Made by a program: the position numbers and the translations under genes. DNA of 6,397 bases from an uncultured Eggerthellaceae bacterium (GTDB lineage Bacteria > Actinomycetota > Coriobacteriia > Coriobacteriales > Eggerthellaceae), in NCBI GenBank assembly GCA_948829205.1, contig CAQLOA010000086.1, positions 1-6,397 on the forward strand, given 5' to 3'. This document shows, in pieces, positions 6,002 to 6,397 of this stretch (its first letter is position 1; every line of letters begins with the position of its first letter). The notes beneath the pieces were generated by a model that was not told the origin of the DNA, searched no databases, and saw only the letters and a list, made by a program, of their open reading frames with translations.

Positions 6002-6397
6002 CTAGGCGCTCTTCCTATCCAGGTAGGCGAGCTGGAACTCGTCCCATTCCAGGTTGCGCTTGAAGATGGCGATCCTGGCCTTGTCCTGTGCGTCGTTCTT
6101 CGCCTGAAGGTCGCTGATGATGACGCGCAGGTTGTTCGCGTGGCTTTCGACCGCCGTCCTGTTTATCTTGTCGGGCTCGACGCCGAAGGACCCCAGCACG
6201 GTCAACATGTCGCCGAACATCTGCGCCGCTCCCTTGTACAGCAGGAACTCCTTCTTCTGCGTCCCGGACTCGTCCAGGTTGACGGTGCAAAGGCCGCCCG
6301 TACCCATTATGCCGACGAGCCTCTCGTGCCCAGGAAGCACGCCGAAGAAGCCGTCCTCTCCGGGAACGTTTGCGTAATGCACGTCGCCGTCGAAGAG
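6002..6397 (-). CDS. atpC: F0F1 ATP synthase subunit epsilon, nearly complete (5' end outside window)
   Basis: The visible 131 residues match the epsilon subunit of F0F1 ATP synthase, part of the central rotor stalk that links gamma to the c-ring and can inhibit ATP hydrolysis. The reading frame stays open to the right edge. An internal GTG at 6382 is a valine codon within LFDGDVHYANVPGEDG and not the start. Typical subunits are about 130-140 aa, so only some ten N-terminal residues should be missing. The N-terminal beta-sandwich shows the family hallmark GFFGVLPGHERL (visible residues 16-27) and FLLYKGAAQMFGDMLTVL (51-68), matching the usual GGF-x-EV-x-x-N-x-VTVL pattern. The C-terminal part (74-131) should form the two-helix domain, ending KRNLEWDEFQLAYLDRKSA. 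It is divergent, and the IDxxRA ATP-binding motif known from Bacillus-type epsilon is read here as INRTAV. atpC normally closes the atp operon, which agrees with the terminator just after it. Confidence 0.9.
   Translation of the reverse strand, partial: LFDGDVHYANVPGEDGFFGVLPGHERLVGIMGTGGLCTVNLDESGTQKKEFLLYKGAAQMFGDMLTVLGSFGVEPDKINRTAVESHANNLRVIISDLQAKNDAQDKARIAIFKRNLEWDEFQLAYLDRKSA

Noticed and set aside
5984..6004. A plus-strand GAGGAGG resembling a strong ribosome binding site
   Set aside because: No ATG, GTG or TTG with an open frame follows at usable spacing; a stop codon comes soon after. It is the complement of the atpC 3' untranslated region.
6002..6382. Start of atpC at the GTG at 6382
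   Set aside because: The frame is open to the window edge and the residues before this GTG (LFDGD) fit the family, so the GTG is an internal valine codon and the gene is cut by the window.

Overview
This window looks like ordinary chromosomal housekeeping DNA from a GC-rich bacterium. The GC content is about 60% by eye. All five recognisable genes lie on the minus strand, so transcription runs from the right end of the window to the left. The protein sequences suggest a Gram-positive, actinobacterial-type lineage. A member of the Coriobacteriia (Eggerthellaceae-like) is my best guess, but this rests on overall impression and not on a search. I found no mobile element, CRISPR array, tRNA or rRNA, and nothing that looks like an undescribed defence or biosynthetic system.

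Reading in the direction of transcription, the window opens with the nearly complete 3' part of atpC, the epsilon subunit of F0F1 ATP synthase. In most bacteria this is the last gene of the atp operon. A strong GC-rich hairpin followed by a U-rich tract ends that transcript. The gap of 192 bp (5810-6001) also holds a likely extended -10 promoter and a leader of about 105 nt for the next gene. That gene is dnaE, the replicative DNA polymerase III alpha subunit (1156 aa), which has complete catalytic, PHP and clamp-binding motifs. Only 6 nt after dnaE comes truA, the tRNA pseudouridine(38-40) synthase.

After a 49-bp gap comes a neurotransmitter:sodium symporter (NSS/SLC6) family amino acid transporter of 460 aa. 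It is followed 9 nt later by the start of ychF (OLA1-type ATPase), which runs off the left end. The genes from dnaE to ychF may be co-transcribed, because I see no terminator between them. The truA-transporter gap carries a perfect TATAAT hexamer and an imperfect inverted repeat that covers the transporter's weak ribosome binding site, so the transporter and ychF may also have their own promoter and control.

Together these genes serve energy metabolism, replication, tRNA modification, amino acid uptake and translation-associated ATPase function. No shared pathway is evident beyond growth-related functions. The more interesting points are regulatory and compositional: the SD-covering hairpin before the transporter, the structured dnaE leader, and a strong preference for ATA in Ile-Gly pairs despite the high GC content.
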